A DNA stretch of 64,000 nucleotides, taken from contig NZ_MRAV01000008.1 in the NCBI RefSeq assembly GCF_002752355.1, positions 248,001 through 312,000 on the forward strand. The letters are read 5' to 3'. Under the pieces are notes generated by a model. It had not been told where the DNA came from and ran no database searches. It saw nothing but the letters and a program-made list of their open reading frames with translations. This stretch comes from Leucobacter sp. OLIS6. Lineage in GTDB: Bacteria; Actinomycetota; Actinomycetes; Actinomycetales; Microbacteriaceae. This document shows positions 16,018-24,638 of the stretch, piece by piece. A program made the position numbers and the translations under genes. Numbering within the stretch: the first letter of the stretch is position 1; every line of letters begins with the position of its first letter.

Positions 16018-17493
16018 ATGACCGAGCAGTCCACGCCGTCCGCACGGCGCCCCCGTACCCTGGCCGAGAAGCTCTGGGACGACCACGTGGTCGTCAAGGG
16101 CGAAGACGGCAACCCGGATCTCATCTACATCGACCTGCACCTGATCCACGAGGTCACCAGCCCGCAGGCCTTCGACGGTCTGCGTATGGCCGACCGGCCG
16201 CTGCGCCGGGTCGACCTGATGATCGCGACCGAGGATCACAACACCCCGACGCTCAACATCTCGAAGCAGATCGAGGACCCGACGAGCCGTACGCAGATCG
16301 AGACCCTGCGTCGCAACGTCGAGGAGTTCGGCGTCCGCGCCCACCCGCTCGGCGACAAGGAGCAGGGCATCGTCCACGTGGTCGGCCCGCAGCTCGGCCT
16401 GAGTATGCCCGGCATCACGGTGGTGTGCGGCGACAGCCACACGTCGACCCACGGCGCCTTCGGGGCACTCGCCTTCGGCATCGGCACCAGCGAGGTCGAG
16501 CACGTGATGGCGACGCAGACGCTGCCGCTCAAGCCCTTCAAGACCATGGCGATCAACGTCGAGGGCGAGCTGCGTCCCGGCGTCACCGCGAAGGACATCA
16601 TCCTGGCCGTCATCGCCGAGATCGGCACAGGCGGCGGACAGGGCTACGTGCTCGAGTACCGCGGTTCGGCGATCCGCAACCTGTCGATGGACGGGCGCAT
16701 GACCATCTGCAACATGTCGATCGAGGCCGGCGCGCGTGCCGGCATGGTCGCGCCCGACGAGACGACCTTCGCCTACGTCAAGGGCCGCGACCACGCCCCG
16801 CAGGGCGCCGATTGGGACGCCGCAGTCGAGTACTGGAAGTCGCTGCCGACCGACGAAGGAGCGACCTTCGATCGGGAGGTCTTCATCGACGCGAGCGCGC
16901 TCGAGCCGTTCGTCACCTGGGGCACCAACCCCGGCCAGGGCGTGCTGCTGAGCGACACCGTACCGGTGCCCGCCGATATCGCCGACCCGAACGAGCGTGC
17001 CGCCGCCGAGCGAGCCCTCGAGTACATGGATCTCGAAGCAGGGACCCCGATGAAGGAGATCGCGGTCGACGCGGTGTTCATGGGTTCCTGCACCAACGCA
17101 CGTCTCGACGACCTGCGCGACTTCGCGAGCATCATCAAGGGCCGCAAGAAGGCCGACGGCGTGCGCCTCATGGTCGTGCCCGGCTCGGCGCGCGTGCGCC
17201 TCGAGGCCGAGGCCGAGGGGATCGACAAGATCGTCGAGGAGTTCGGCGGCGAGTGGCGCTTCGCGGGCTGCTCGATGTGCCTCGGCATGAACCCCGACCA
17301 GCTGGCTCCGGGGGAGCGCTGCGCATCGACCTCGAACCGCAACTTCGAGGGTCGTCAGGGCAAGGGCGGCCGCACCCACCTGGTCTCGCCGCTCGTCGCG
17401 GCGGCGACCGCTATTCGGGGCACGCTGTCGAGCCCGTGGGACCTGCAGGAAGACGCCGCGAAGGGCATCGCGCACGAGCAGGTGGAGGCCTGA
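16018..17493 (+). CDS. leuC: 3-isopropylmalate dehydratase large subunit
   Basis: 491-residue aconitase-family subunit that, with LeuD, isomerises 2-isopropylmalate to 3-isopropylmalate in leucine biosynthesis. The three [4Fe-4S] cysteines are in [11 protein letters not shown] and GCSMCLGMN; substrate motifs include [22 protein letters not shown]. Length fits the family (about 470). Start ATG 16018 has GGAGAAG seven bases upstream; the frame extends to an ATG at 15949 but without a ribosome site. Followed two bases after its stop by leuD. Expression is probably set by the leucine leader just upstream. Confidence 0.97.
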   Translation: MTEQSTPSARRPRTLAEKLWDDHVVVKGEDGNPDLIYIDLHLIHEVTSPQAFDGLRMADRPLRRVDLMIATEDHNTPTLNISKQIEDPTSRTQIETLRRNVEEFGVRAHPLGDKEQGIVHVVGPQLGLSMPGITVVCGDSHTSTHGAFGALAFGIGTSEVEHVMATQTLPLKPFKTMAINVEGELRPGVTAKDIILAVIAEIGTGGGQGYVLEYRGSAIRNLSMDGRMTICNMSIEAGARAGMVAPDETTFAYVKGRDHAPQGADWDAAVEYWKSLPTDEGATFDREVFIDASALEPFVTWGTNPGQGVLLSDTVPVPADIADPNERAAAERALEYMDLEAGTPMKEIAVDAVFMGSCTNARLDDLRDFASIIKGRKKADGVRLMVVPGSARVRLEAEAEGIDKIVEEFGGEWRFAGCSMCLGMNPDQLAPGERCASTSNRNFEGRQGKGGRTHLVSPLVAAATAIRGTLSSPWDLQEDAAKGIAHEQVEA

Positions 17494-17495
17494 TC

Positions 17496-18098
17496 ATGGA
17501 CAAGTTCACCACCCTGACCGGGATCGCGGCTCCGCTGAAGCGATCCAACGTCGACACCGATCAGATCATCCCCGCGGTGTTCCTCAAGCGCGTCACCAAG
17601 ACCGGCTTCGACGACGCACTGTTCCATCACTGGCGCCAGGATCCCGAGTTCGTGCTCAACCAGCCGCAGTACCGGGGAGCTCAGATCCTCGTGGCCGGCC
17701 CCGACTTCGGCACCGGCTCCTCGCGCGAGCACGCCGTCTGGGCGCTGCGCGATTTCGGGTTCAAGGTCGTCATCTCGGCGCGCTTCGCCGACATCTTCCG
17801 CGGCAACTCCGGCAAGCAGGGACTGCTCGCCGCGCAGGTCGCCGAGGCCGACGTGGAGCGCATCTGGGCGGTGCTCGACGAGCAGCCGGGCGCCGAGATC
17901 ACGGTCGACCTCGAGAACCGCACCGTCGTTGCCGGGAATATCTCAGTCCCGTTCGAGATTGATGATTACACTCGGTGGCGGCTGCTGGAGGGGCTCGACG
18001 ATATCTCGTTGACGCTCCGCGACGAGCAGTCCATCACCGATTTCGAAGCCAAGCGTCCCTCGTGGATGCCGACCACTCTTCCCGTGAGGAACGCGTGA
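17496..18098 (+). CDS. leuD: 3-isopropylmalate dehydratase small subunit
   Basis: 200-residue swivel-domain partner of LeuC. The family signatures [16 protein letters not shown] near the N-terminus and [19 protein letters not shown] are present, with [19 protein letters not shown] after them. The ATG lies two bases after the leuC stop, and its own stop overlaps the GTG of murA, so leuC, leuD and murA form one translationally linked run. Confidence 0.97.
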   Translation: MDKFTTLTGIAAPLKRSNVDTDQIIPAVFLKRVTKTGFDDALFHHWRQDPEFVLNQPQYRGAQILVAGPDFGTGSSREHAVWALRDFGFKVVISARFADIFRGNSGKQGLLAAQVAEADVERIWAVLDEQPGAEITVDLENRTVVAGNISVPFEIDDYTRWRLLEGLDDISLTLRDEQSITDFEAKRPSWMPTTLPVRNA

Positions 18099-19507
18099 GC
18101 CAGAAGACCGAGACCCCCCAGAGCACGACCGACGCCATCGACGGTCTGAAGCAGGACGCCCAGAAAGCGGGTGCCCGCGTCGGACTCACCTCCGACGAGA
18201 TCCTGATCAACGGCGGACGTCCGCTCCGGGGGCGCATCGAGGTGCGCGGCGCGAAGAACCTCGCGCCCAAGGCGATGGTCGCGGCGCTGCTCGGCAAGAC
18301 GCCGAGCGTCCTGCGCAACGTGCCCAACGTCTCCGACATCCGGATCGTCGCGGGGCTCCTCGCGCTGCACGGCGTGCAGATCACGCGCAGTGACGACCCG
18401 GGCGAGTGGCACCTCGATCCCTCGAACGTCGAGCAGGCGCATCACGCCGACATCGACGCGCACGCGGGCTCCTCGCGGATCCCGATCCTCTTCTGCGGTC
18501 CGCTGCTGCACCGCCTCGGCGAGGCGTTCATCCCCGATCTCGGCGGCTGCCGCATCGGCGATCGTCCGATCGACTTCCACCTGGAGGCGCTCCGCAAGTT
18601 CGGCGCGGTCGTCGAGAAGCTCCCGAGCGGGATCAGCCTGAGCGCGCCCGACGGCCTGCACGGCGCGAACATCGAGCTGCCCTACCCCTCGGTCGGCGCG
18701 ACCGAGCAGGTGCTGCTCACGAGCGTGCTCGCCAAGGGGCAGACCGAGCTGCGCAACGCGGCCATCGAGCCCGAGATCATCGACCTCATCTGCATCCTGC
18801 AGAAGATGGGCGCGATCATCACGGTCGAGCCGAACCGCGTGATCTTCATCGAGGGCGTGGAGGAGCTCCGCGGGTACGACCACCGCGCGATCTTCGACCG
18901 CAACGAAGCCGCGAGCTGGGCTTCGGCCGCGCTGGCGACCCGCGGCGACGTATTCGTCGGGGGTGCCAAGCAGGAGGAGATGATGACCTTCCTGAACGTC
19001 TTCCGCAAGGTCGGCGGCGACTTCGACGTGCACGACGACGGGATCCGCTTCTGGCACCCCGGCGGCGAGCTCAAGCCCGTCACCATCGAGACCGATGTGC
19101 ATCCCGGCTTCATGACCGATTGGCAGCAACCGCTCGTCGTGGCGCTCACGCAGGCCGAGGGCACCTCGACCATCCACGAGACCGTCTACGAGAACCGCTT
19201 CGGGTTCACCGATGCGCTGAACCAGATGGGCGCCGATATCGAGGTCTACAAGGACGGCCTCCACGACGACGCCCGACGCGTGAAACGTCGCGAGTTCGAG
19301 CAGGCCGCCGTCATCACCGGTCCGTCGCCGCTGAGCGGTGCCGAGATCGAGGTCCCGGATCTGCGCGGCGGCTTCAGCTACCTCATCGCGGGCCTCACCG
19401 CCGAGGGGCAGACCAAGGTGACGAACCTCGGCATCATCTCGCGCGGATACGAGAACTTCATCGAGAAGCTGCGGCTGCTCGGTGCGGATTTCGTGTACGA
19501 GGGCTGA
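18095..19507 (+). CDS. murA: UDP-N-acetylglucosamine 1-carboxyvinyltransferase
   Basis: 470-residue enzyme of the EPSP synthase-like fold that transfers enolpyruvate from PEP to UDP-GlcNAc, the first committed step of peptidoglycan synthesis. It keeps the PEP-adduct cysteine in [22 protein letters not shown], the target of fosfomycin in the family, so fosfomycin sensitivity at this site is expected. A hydrophilic N-terminal extension of about 35 residues precedes the catalytic core ([20 protein letters not shown]). The start is GTG 18095, overlapping the leuD stop, with GAGGA upstream. Two-domain length is otherwise normal. Confidence 0.94.
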   Translation: MSQKTETPQSTTDAIDGLKQDAQKAGARVGLTSDEILINGGRPLRGRIEVRGAKNLAPKAMVAALLGKTPSVLRNVPNVSDIRIVAGLLALHGVQITRSDDPGEWHLDPSNVEQAHHADIDAHAGSSRIPILFCGPLLHRLGEAFIPDLGGCRIGDRPIDFHLEALRKFGAVVEKLPSGISLSAPDGLHGANIELPYPSVGATEQVLLTSVLAKGQTELRNAAIEPEIIDLICILQKMGAIITVEPNRVIFIEGVEELRGYDHRAIFDRNEAASWASAALATRGDVFVGGAKQEEMMTFLNVFRKVGGDFDVHDDGIRFWHPGGELKPVTIETDVHPGFMTDWQQPLVVALTQAEGTSTIHETVYENRFGFTDALNQMGADIEVYKDGLHDDARRVKRREFEQAAVITGPSPLSGAEIEVPDLRGGFSYLIAGLTAEGQTKVTNLGIISRGYENFIEKLRLLGADFVYEG

Positions 19508-19574
19508 ACCCGCGGTATCCACAGTTCTCCGCGCGCTGTCAGCGGAGGCATGCGGCATCGGCGATAATTGATGC

Positions 19575-20342
19575 ATGCGTGAAACGGTGAAGCTGAGGAG
19601 CCGCTCCTCGGCCGAGAAGCGGCGGCCATCCATGTTCTGGGTGCTCGCTTCCCTGATCCTGCCGCTGTGGTCCCTGATGGTGCGCTACCGGTTCACTCGG
19701 GAGTCCCGTCTGCCGCAGACCGGGCCCTTCATCCTCGCGCCGAACCACTACAGCGAGATCGATCCGGTCGCCATGGGCGCCGCGGTCTGGCACCTCGGAC
19801 GCCTGCCGCGGTTCATGGCCAAGGCCAGCCTGTTCAAGGTGCCGGTGCTGGGCTGGCTGCTCCGGTCCTCGGGGCAGATCCCGGTGGAGCGTGCCGGCGC
19901 CTCGCGCGGGGGCAACAACCCCATGGGCGACGCCGGCGGACTGATCCAGCGCGAGGCGGGGGTCATCGTGTACCCCGAGGGCACGCTGACCCGCGACCCC
20001 GAGCTCTGGCCCATGCGCGGCAAGAGCGGGGCCGTGCGGCTGGCGCTCGAGACCGGGATCCCGCTGATCCCCGTGGCGCACTGGGGCACGCAGGAGCTGA
20101 TGCCGCGGTACGCGAAGCGCATCCACCCGTTCCCGCGCAAGACCATCCGGGTCTCGGTCGGTGAGCCGCTCGACCTGAGCCGGTTCCGCACGGGGCCGAT
20201 TGACCAGCGCGTCGTCACCGAGGCGACCGAGGTGCTCATGCAGGCCATCACCGCGCTGCTCGCCGAGCTGCGGGGCGAGCAGGCGCCGCCGGAGCGCTGG
20301 GATCCGAGCAAGCACCAGCAGAGCGAGACGGGGCGTTTTTGA
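19575..20342 (+). CDS. Lysophospholipid acyltransferase (PlsC-like)
   Basis: 255-residue membrane-associated acyltransferase. Motif I is NHYSEIDPV (H-x4-D) at about residue 57, the glycerol-phosphate pocket YPEGT sits near residue 134, and a basic N-terminus precedes one hydrophobic helix. This is the 1-acyl-sn-glycerol-3-phosphate acyltransferase family making phosphatidic acid; other acyl acceptors are possible. GATAAT lies six bases before ATG 19575 and no Shine-Dalgarno is present, so a leaderless promoter probably restarts transcription here after murA. Its stop overlaps gpsA. Confidence 0.88.
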   Translation: MRETVKLRSRSSAEKRRPSMFWVLASLILPLWSLMVRYRFTRESRLPQTGPFILAPNHYSEIDPVAMGAAVWHLGRLPRFMAKASLFKVPVLGWLLRSSGQIPVERAGASRGGNNPMGDAGGLIQREAGVIVYPEGTLTRDPELWPMRGKSGAVRLALETGIPLIPVAHWGTQELMPRYAKRIHPFPRKTIRVSVGEPLDLSRFRTGPIDQRVVTEATEVLMQAITALLAELRGEQAPPERWDPSKHQQSETGRF

Positions 20343-21469
20343 GCACCAAGTCCACCCCCGCAGCGGGGTCCGGATCCAAGCGACCGAACCCCAACCGGGG
20401 CCGCAAGGTCGCCGTCATCGGTGCAGGCAGCTGGGGGACCACCTTCGCCAAGGTGCTCGCGGACGCCGACTGCGATGTCACCATCTGGGCGCGCCGCCCC
20501 GAGGTCGTGCACGAGATCTCGGTCGCCCGCCGCAACAGCCAGTACCTACCGGGCATCAACCTGCCCAAGGGGCTCAATGCGACCGAGTCGCTCGCCGAGG
20601 CGCTCTCGGGGGCCTCGCTCGTGTTCCTCGCGGTGCCGAGCCAGACCATGCGCCAGAACCTCGAGGACCTGGAGCCCTACCTCGAGCGGCGCAGCGTGCT
20701 CGTCAGCCTGGTCAAGGGCGTCGAGCGCACCACGACCATGCGCATGAGCGAGGTCATCGCCGACGTGCTCGATCTCGAGCCCGAGCGCATCGCCGTCGTC
20801 TCCGGCCCGAACCTCGCCCTCGAGATCGCCAAGGAGCAGCCGACCGGTGCGGTCGCCTCCTGCGCCTCGCTCGAGGTCGCCCAGGAGATCGCCACGGCCT
20901 TCTCGACCTCCTACTTCCGCGGCTATGTCAACACCGACGTCACCGGGACCGAGCTCGGCGGGGTGCTCAAGAACCTCATCGCCCTCGCCATCGGAATCGT
21001 CGACGGTGTCGGGTACGGCGAGAACACGAAGGCCGCGATCATCACGCGCGGGCTCGCCGAGATGACCGAGTTCGCGGTGGCCTCGGGCGGCGACCCCACC
21101 ACCATGTCCGGTCTCGCCGGGCTCGGCGATCTCATCGCCACCTGCCAGTCGCCGCTGTCGCGTAACAATACCGCGGGGCGTCTCATCGGTCAGGGGTACA
21201 GCCAGGCCGAGACCAAGGAGCAGATGCAGCAGACTGCCGAGGGCATCACCTCGGTGCGCCCGGTGCTCGAACTCGCGCGCGAGCGCGGGATCTCGATGCC
21301 CATCGTGGAGCAGGTCCAGATGGTGCTCGACGGCCGCATGGCGCCGCGCGACCTCGGCCCGCACCTCGCCACCGAGGACGGCGTGCCGCAGCCCGAACTG
21401 TCGCTCGGCGGCGATCGCCGCGGAGCCTGGAAACGATTCATCGACCGAGTGAAGGGGGAGCGCCCATGA
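20339..21469 (+). CDS. gpsA: NAD(P)-dependent glycerol-3-phosphate dehydrogenase
   Basis: 376-residue enzyme reducing dihydroxyacetone phosphate to sn-glycerol-3-phosphate for phospholipid synthesis. The Rossmann motif VAVIGAGSWGTTFAKVLAD follows a basic Ser/Asn/Pro-rich tail of about 25 residues. Catalytic and binding motifs SLVKGVE, SGPNLALEIA and LKNLIALAIGI are visible. The start is TTG 20339, overlapping the acyltransferase stop (TTGA), which couples two consecutive lipid-synthesis steps. The C-terminus has a short extension after RMAPRDLGPHL. Confidence 0.94.
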   Translation: MSTKSTPAAGSGSKRPNPNRGRKVAVIGAGSWGTTFAKVLADADCDVTIWARRPEVVHEISVARRNSQYLPGINLPKGLNATESLAEALSGASLVFLAVPSQTMRQNLEDLEPYLERRSVLVSLVKGVERTTTMRMSEVIADVLDLEPERIAVVSGPNLALEIAKEQPTGAVASCASLEVAQEIATAFSTSYFRGYVNTDVTGTELGGVLKNLIALAIGIVDGVGYGENTKAAIITRGLAEMTEFAVASGGDPTTMSGLAGLGDLIATCQSPLSRNNTAGRLIGQGYSQAETKEQMQQTAEGITSVRPVLELARERGISMPIVEQVQMVLDGRMAPRDLGPHLATEDGVPQPELSLGGDRRGAWKRFIDRVKGERP

Positions 21470-22566
21470 GCGCCCGTCGTACCGTCGTCCTCCTCTTCGG
21501 AGGCCGTTCGAGCGAGCACGAGATCAGCTGCGTCACTGCGGCGGGCGTGCTGCGCGCGATCGACCGCGAGCTGTTCGACGTGATCCCTGTCGGGATCACG
21601 AAGCGCGGTGCGACCGTGCTCGTCCCCGAGACGGAGCTGCTCTCGTTCCGTCTCGAGGCGGGCGCGCTGCCCACCGTCGCCGACAACGGCACCCGGGTGC
21701 TGTGGCCGGCGTCGATCGATACGCGCAGTCTCACGGTGATCGAGCAGGAGGGCGGACTCCGCTCGCTCGGTCACGTCGACGCCGTGATCCCGATGATGCA
21801 CGGCCCGTTCGGCGAGGACGGCACCGTGCAGGGCATGCTCGAACTCGTCGACCTGCCCTACGTCGGCAGCGGCGTGCTCGGTTCTGCGCTGGCCATGGAC
21901 AAGCACGTGGCCAAGACGGTGCTCGCCGACGCGGGCATCGCGGTCGCGCCCTGGCGCACCGTGACCCGGTTCGAGCTCGAACGCGATCCCTACCTGGCCG
22001 AGCGCCTCGACGATGGCCTCAGCTACCCCCTGTTCGTCAAGCCCGCCCGAGCCGGATCCTCGGTCGGCGTCAGCAAGGTGTCGGAGCGAGCGGGCATCCC
22101 CGCGGCGCTCGACCTGGCCTTCGCCGAGGACTCGGTGGTGCTCATCGAGTCCGGCGTGGTCGGCCGCGAGGTCGAGATCGCCGTGCTGCAGGGACGCGGC
22201 GGTGCGGCCCCGCGCACCAGCAGCGTCATCGGCGAGATCGTCTTCACCGGACGTGAGTTCTACGACTTCGAGGCGAAGTACCTCGGTGCGGCCGGCGTCG
22301 AGCTCGCGCTGCCCGCAGAGGTGACCGATGCCGAGTTCGAGGCGATCCGCGACGCCGCCGTGCGCGCGTTCGAGGTCGCCCAGCTCGCCGGGCTCTCGCG
22401 CATCGACTTCTTCCTCACCGCCGACGGCCCCGTGCTGAACGAGATCAACACGCTCCCGGGCTTCACGCCCGTGTCGATGTATCCCCGGCTGTGGGAGGAA
22501 TCGGGCCTCAGCTATACGGACCTCATCACCGAGCTCGTGGAGCTCGCGATCGAGACGCACCGGTAG
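21466..22566 (+). CDS. ddl: D-alanine--D-alanine ligase
   Basis: 366-residue ATP-grasp ligase joining two D-Ala residues for the peptidoglycan precursor. Family signatures are HGPFGEDGTVQG near residue 109 and LPGFTPVSMYP with the metal-binding NEINT just before it. The ATG overlaps the gpsA stop and has GAAGGGGG ahead. In this type the residue that sets D-Ala versus D-lactate selectivity cannot be judged safely by eye. It ends the run of envelope genes and is followed by a terminator. Confidence 0.94.
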   Translation: MSARRTVVLLFGGRSSEHEISCVTAAGVLRAIDRELFDVIPVGITKRGATVLVPETELLSFRLEAGALPTVADNGTRVLWPASIDTRSLTVIEQEGGLRSLGHVDAVIPMMHGPFGEDGTVQGMLELVDLPYVGSGVLGSALAMDKHVAKTVLADAGIAVAPWRTVTRFELERDPYLAERLDDGLSYPLFVKPARAGSSVGVSKVSERAGIPAALDLAFAEDSVVLIESGVVGREVEIAVLQGRGGAAPRTSSVIGEIVFTGREFYDFEAKYLGAAGVELALPAEVTDAEFEAIRDAAVRAFEVAQLAGLSRIDFFLTADGPVLNEINTLPGFTPVSMYPRLWEESGLSYTDLITELVELAIETHR

Positions 22567-22592
22567 GCGGAGCCCGCTCCTCGGGAGAGAAC

Positions 22593-22626
22593 GCAACGCC
22601 CGGACGCTCGCGCGTCCGGGCGTTGC
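22593..22626 (+). terminator. Terminator hairpin after ddl
   Basis: 14-bp stem (gcaacgcccggacg with cgtccgggcgttgc) and a six-base loop, 26 bases after the ddl stop. No extended T-run. Confidence 0.8.
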
Positions 22627-22652
22627 TGCGTCTCTGGCTGTGCGACCGCCGT

Positions 22653-22733
22653 GCGTTCAGCCGGATTTGAGCACTCAGCCGGACGATTTCGTTCCCGCGA
22701 TCCGGCTGAGCGTTCAAATCCGGCTGAATGCGC
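22653..22733. repeat. Palindromic repeat with 18-bp period, copy A1
   Basis: About 30-base arms around a 17-base loop (22684-22700). Each arm holds two copies of CAGCCGGA exactly 18 bases apart (22658 and 22676), mirrored as TCCGGCTG at 22701 and 22719. Arms differ at only a few positions. The same design recurs at 23738-23836 and, diverged, at 31784-31848. It lies between the ddl terminator and the DUF559 gene. Confidence 0.85.
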
Positions 22734-22851
22734 GCGCCGCCTCGGCGCCTGCCAGCAGCTTTCGCCGTCCACAACGCGGGAACACGAGGAAGCCGTCCAC
22801 AGATCTCACTGATCCGAGGCATGAATCGTGCGCCGCGGGCAGCCTGGGACG

Positions 22852-23679
22852 ATGCATCTCGAACACCTCCTCAGATCCACCGGCGGAATCGCGCGAATCA
22901 GTCGCCTGATCGAACTCGGCTGCTCGCGCCGCGAACTCGCGGACCGTCTCGCTTCGGGGCGATGCATTCGCCCGCAGCGGGGATGGATCGCGCTCCGCGA
23001 GACGGATACCGATCTGCTGTTCGCCGCCGAGCATCATGTCGTGCTCAGCTGCGTCACTCAGGCGAAGCGAATGGGACTCTGGGTGACGGATCCTCATCCG
23101 GTCCACCATGTGGCGGTACCGCGCCGGAACGCCAAGATCCGCGGTCCGTCTCCGGTGGTGCACTGGCACCGGCCGCTCGTTCCGAGGCGCGCGTTCGTTC
23201 TCGAAGATTCGGTGGAGAACGTGCTCGCCCTGGTCGCTCACTGCCAGCCTCGAGAAGAGGCGCTGGTGGTCTGGGAATCGGCGCTCAACCGGGGCTTGAC
23301 CGACCATTCCGCGATGGCTGCGCTACCGCTCAACGGTCGCGCCCGAAGCGTTCTCGAGGCGTGTACGCCCTTCTCCGATTCGGGACTCGAGACCAAGGTC
23401 AAACACCGACTGCGCTGGCTGGGTGTGCCGATCCACGAGCAGAGCTGGGTGCACGGGCGTCGCGTCGACCTGCTGATCGGGAGCCGGCTCGTGGTGCAGA
23501 TCGACGGTGCTCATCACACCGGTGCACAGCGGGATGCCGACATCGCCCATGACGCGCAGTTGGCGCTGCGCGGGTATCGGGTCATCAGAGTGAGCTACTT
23601 CCAGGTGATGCGCGAGTGGGAGGCCGTGCAGCAACTCATCGTCGGTGCGATCGCACGGGGCGAGCATCTTGCACGATAG
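22852..23679 (+). CDS. DUF559 endonuclease-like protein with AbiEi-type N-terminus
   Basis: 275-residue protein. The N-terminus (HLLRSTGGIARISRLIELGCSRRELADRLASG) resembles the winged-helix found in AbiEi-family antitoxins. The C-terminal third is a DUF559/Vsr-like nuclease fold: an acidic start (DSGLETKVKHRLRWLG), RVDLLIGSRLVVQIDGAHH, then LALRGYRVIRVSYFQVM. The D...(I/V)DG..H arrangement fits a PD-(D/E)xK-type active site. ATG 22852 is preferred over GTG 22828; neither has a strong ribosome site. It is monocistronic and flanked closely by two copies of a palindromic repeat (22653-22733 and 23738-23836). Such genes are frequent singletons in Microbacteriaceae, with unknown role. Confidence 0.8.
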   Translation: MHLEHLLRSTGGIARISRLIELGCSRRELADRLASGRCIRPQRGWIALRETDTDLLFAAEHHVVLSCVTQAKRMGLWVTDPHPVHHVAVPRRNAKIRGPSPVVHWHRPLVPRRAFVLEDSVENVLALVAHCQPREEALVVWESALNRGLTDHSAMAALPLNGRARSVLEACTPFSDSGLETKVKHRLRWLGVPIHEQSWVHGRRVDLLIGSRLVVQIDGAHHTGAQRDADIAHDAQLALRGYRVIRVSYFQVMREWEAVQQLIVGAIARGEHLAR

Positions 23680-23737
23680 CGGTGGAGGGGGCGGCGCCGG
23701 AGTCGGGATCGGCGCCGGAGAGCTGCTGTTGAGAGGC

Positions 23738-23836
23738 TCCGCCCTGCGCACTCAGCCGGATTTGAACACTCAGCCGGACGAATTCGCACCGAGGAACCGG
23801 CTGAGCGTTCAAATCCGGCTGAGTGAACAGGGCGGA
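23738..23836. repeat. Palindromic repeat with 18-bp period, copy A2
   Basis: Longer version of copy A1: arms of about 40 bases with only three or four mismatches, from tccgccctg at 23738 to cagggcgga at 23836. CAGCCGGA motifs start at 23753 and 23771 (18 apart), mirrored by CCGGCTG at 23797 and TCCGGCTG at 23814. It lies 58 bases after the DUF559 stop. The rest of the 348-base gap (to 24027) shows a duplicated ggcgccggag (23691 and 23711) and purine-rich spacer, with no gene I can support. Confidence 0.87.
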
Positions 23837-24027
23837 ACGCAAGAAGAGTCGAAGTCGGGCGGTGAGGCAGGAAGCAGGTAGAGAGACCTCAATCAGGCGG
23901 CGAGGCCGAAGCCGGGCAGCGAGAGGAGCCGAACAGGAGTCAGCCAGGCAGCGGGAATGCCTGTGCGAAGGGCCAGGCCAAAGGGCAGGGCGAAGCGCGA
24001 TCCTGGCGCCTCATCTTCGGGGTGCGT

Positions 24028-24546
24028 CTACTGCAGCTTCGACAGGTCGAGCGTGTCGGAGACGCTGGAGCACTTGCGGGTCTGGGGGAGCAGCTTGGCG
24101 ACCGCACCCAGCTCCTGCACGGCCTCGGTGCCCGAGGCCTTCTTGGAGTCGACGATCACCTCGAGGCCGGGGCTGCGCCCGTACGCCTCGAAACGATAGA
24201 GGGGAGCGCGCGACCGATCGATGATCCAGTCGACGCCGTCGACCGCGACGCACTCCTGCGTGGTCGGTCCCGTCGATTCGATCCCGCAGCGCAGCAGCAC
24301 GGTGGCGGGATCGCCCCACGCGCCGGTCGACTGGGCGTTGGTGGTGCGCTTCTCGAAATCGCCGATGGTGGCGGGAAGGCGCACGGTCACGTCGGCGCAG
24401 CGCGGGTTGTTCGCGTCCTTCGCCGGATCCATCGGCACCTCGCCCGCGCATCCCGTGAGCCCGAAGCTCAACCCCACCGCCACGACGGCCGTTGCCGAAA
24501 GCGCGAACGCGCGCCGAGGTCCTGCGGGGAAGGAAAAGGATCGCAC
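24028..24546 (-). CDS. DUF3515 family lipoprotein
   Basis: 172-residue secreted lipoprotein. The signal segment runs to a lipobox LTGC with the lipidated Cys at residue 33. The mature domain carries the DUF3515 pattern: ANNPRCADVTVRLP, then WGDPATVLLRCGI and CVAVDGVDWI, with several cysteines that could pair outside the membrane. The start is GTG 24546, immediately before the signal sequence. Located opposite thiL, as is usual in actinobacteria where a DUF3515 gene sits between ddl and thiL. Function is unknown. Confidence 0.85.
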   Translation of the reverse strand: MRSFSFPAGPRRAFALSATAVVAVGLSFGLTGCAGEVPMDPAKDANNPRCADVTVRLPATIGDFEKRTTNAQSTGAWGDPATVLLRCGIESTGPTTQECVAVDGVDWIIDRSRAPLYRFEAYGRSPGLEVIVDSKKASGTEAVQELGAVAKLLPQTRKCSSVSDTLDLSKLQ

Positions 24547-24638
24547 CCGTCCAGCGTAGCCTCCCCGCGGGGACCGAGCCTGAGCGTGCCGGGTGACCGG
24601 ACAGCGGAACCCGACGACCGCCCCGATAGATTGATCCC

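Noticed and set aside
22728-23552. Alternative-frame protein overlapping the DUF559 gene
   Set aside because: Arg/Pro-rich shadow with no recognisable domain; the DUF559 frame has clear nuclease and winged-helix features.
22653-23836. CRISPR array, considered because of the repeated CAGCCGGA units
   Set aside because: Units are mirrored, only four per element, and spacing is 18 bases without variable spacers. No cas genes.
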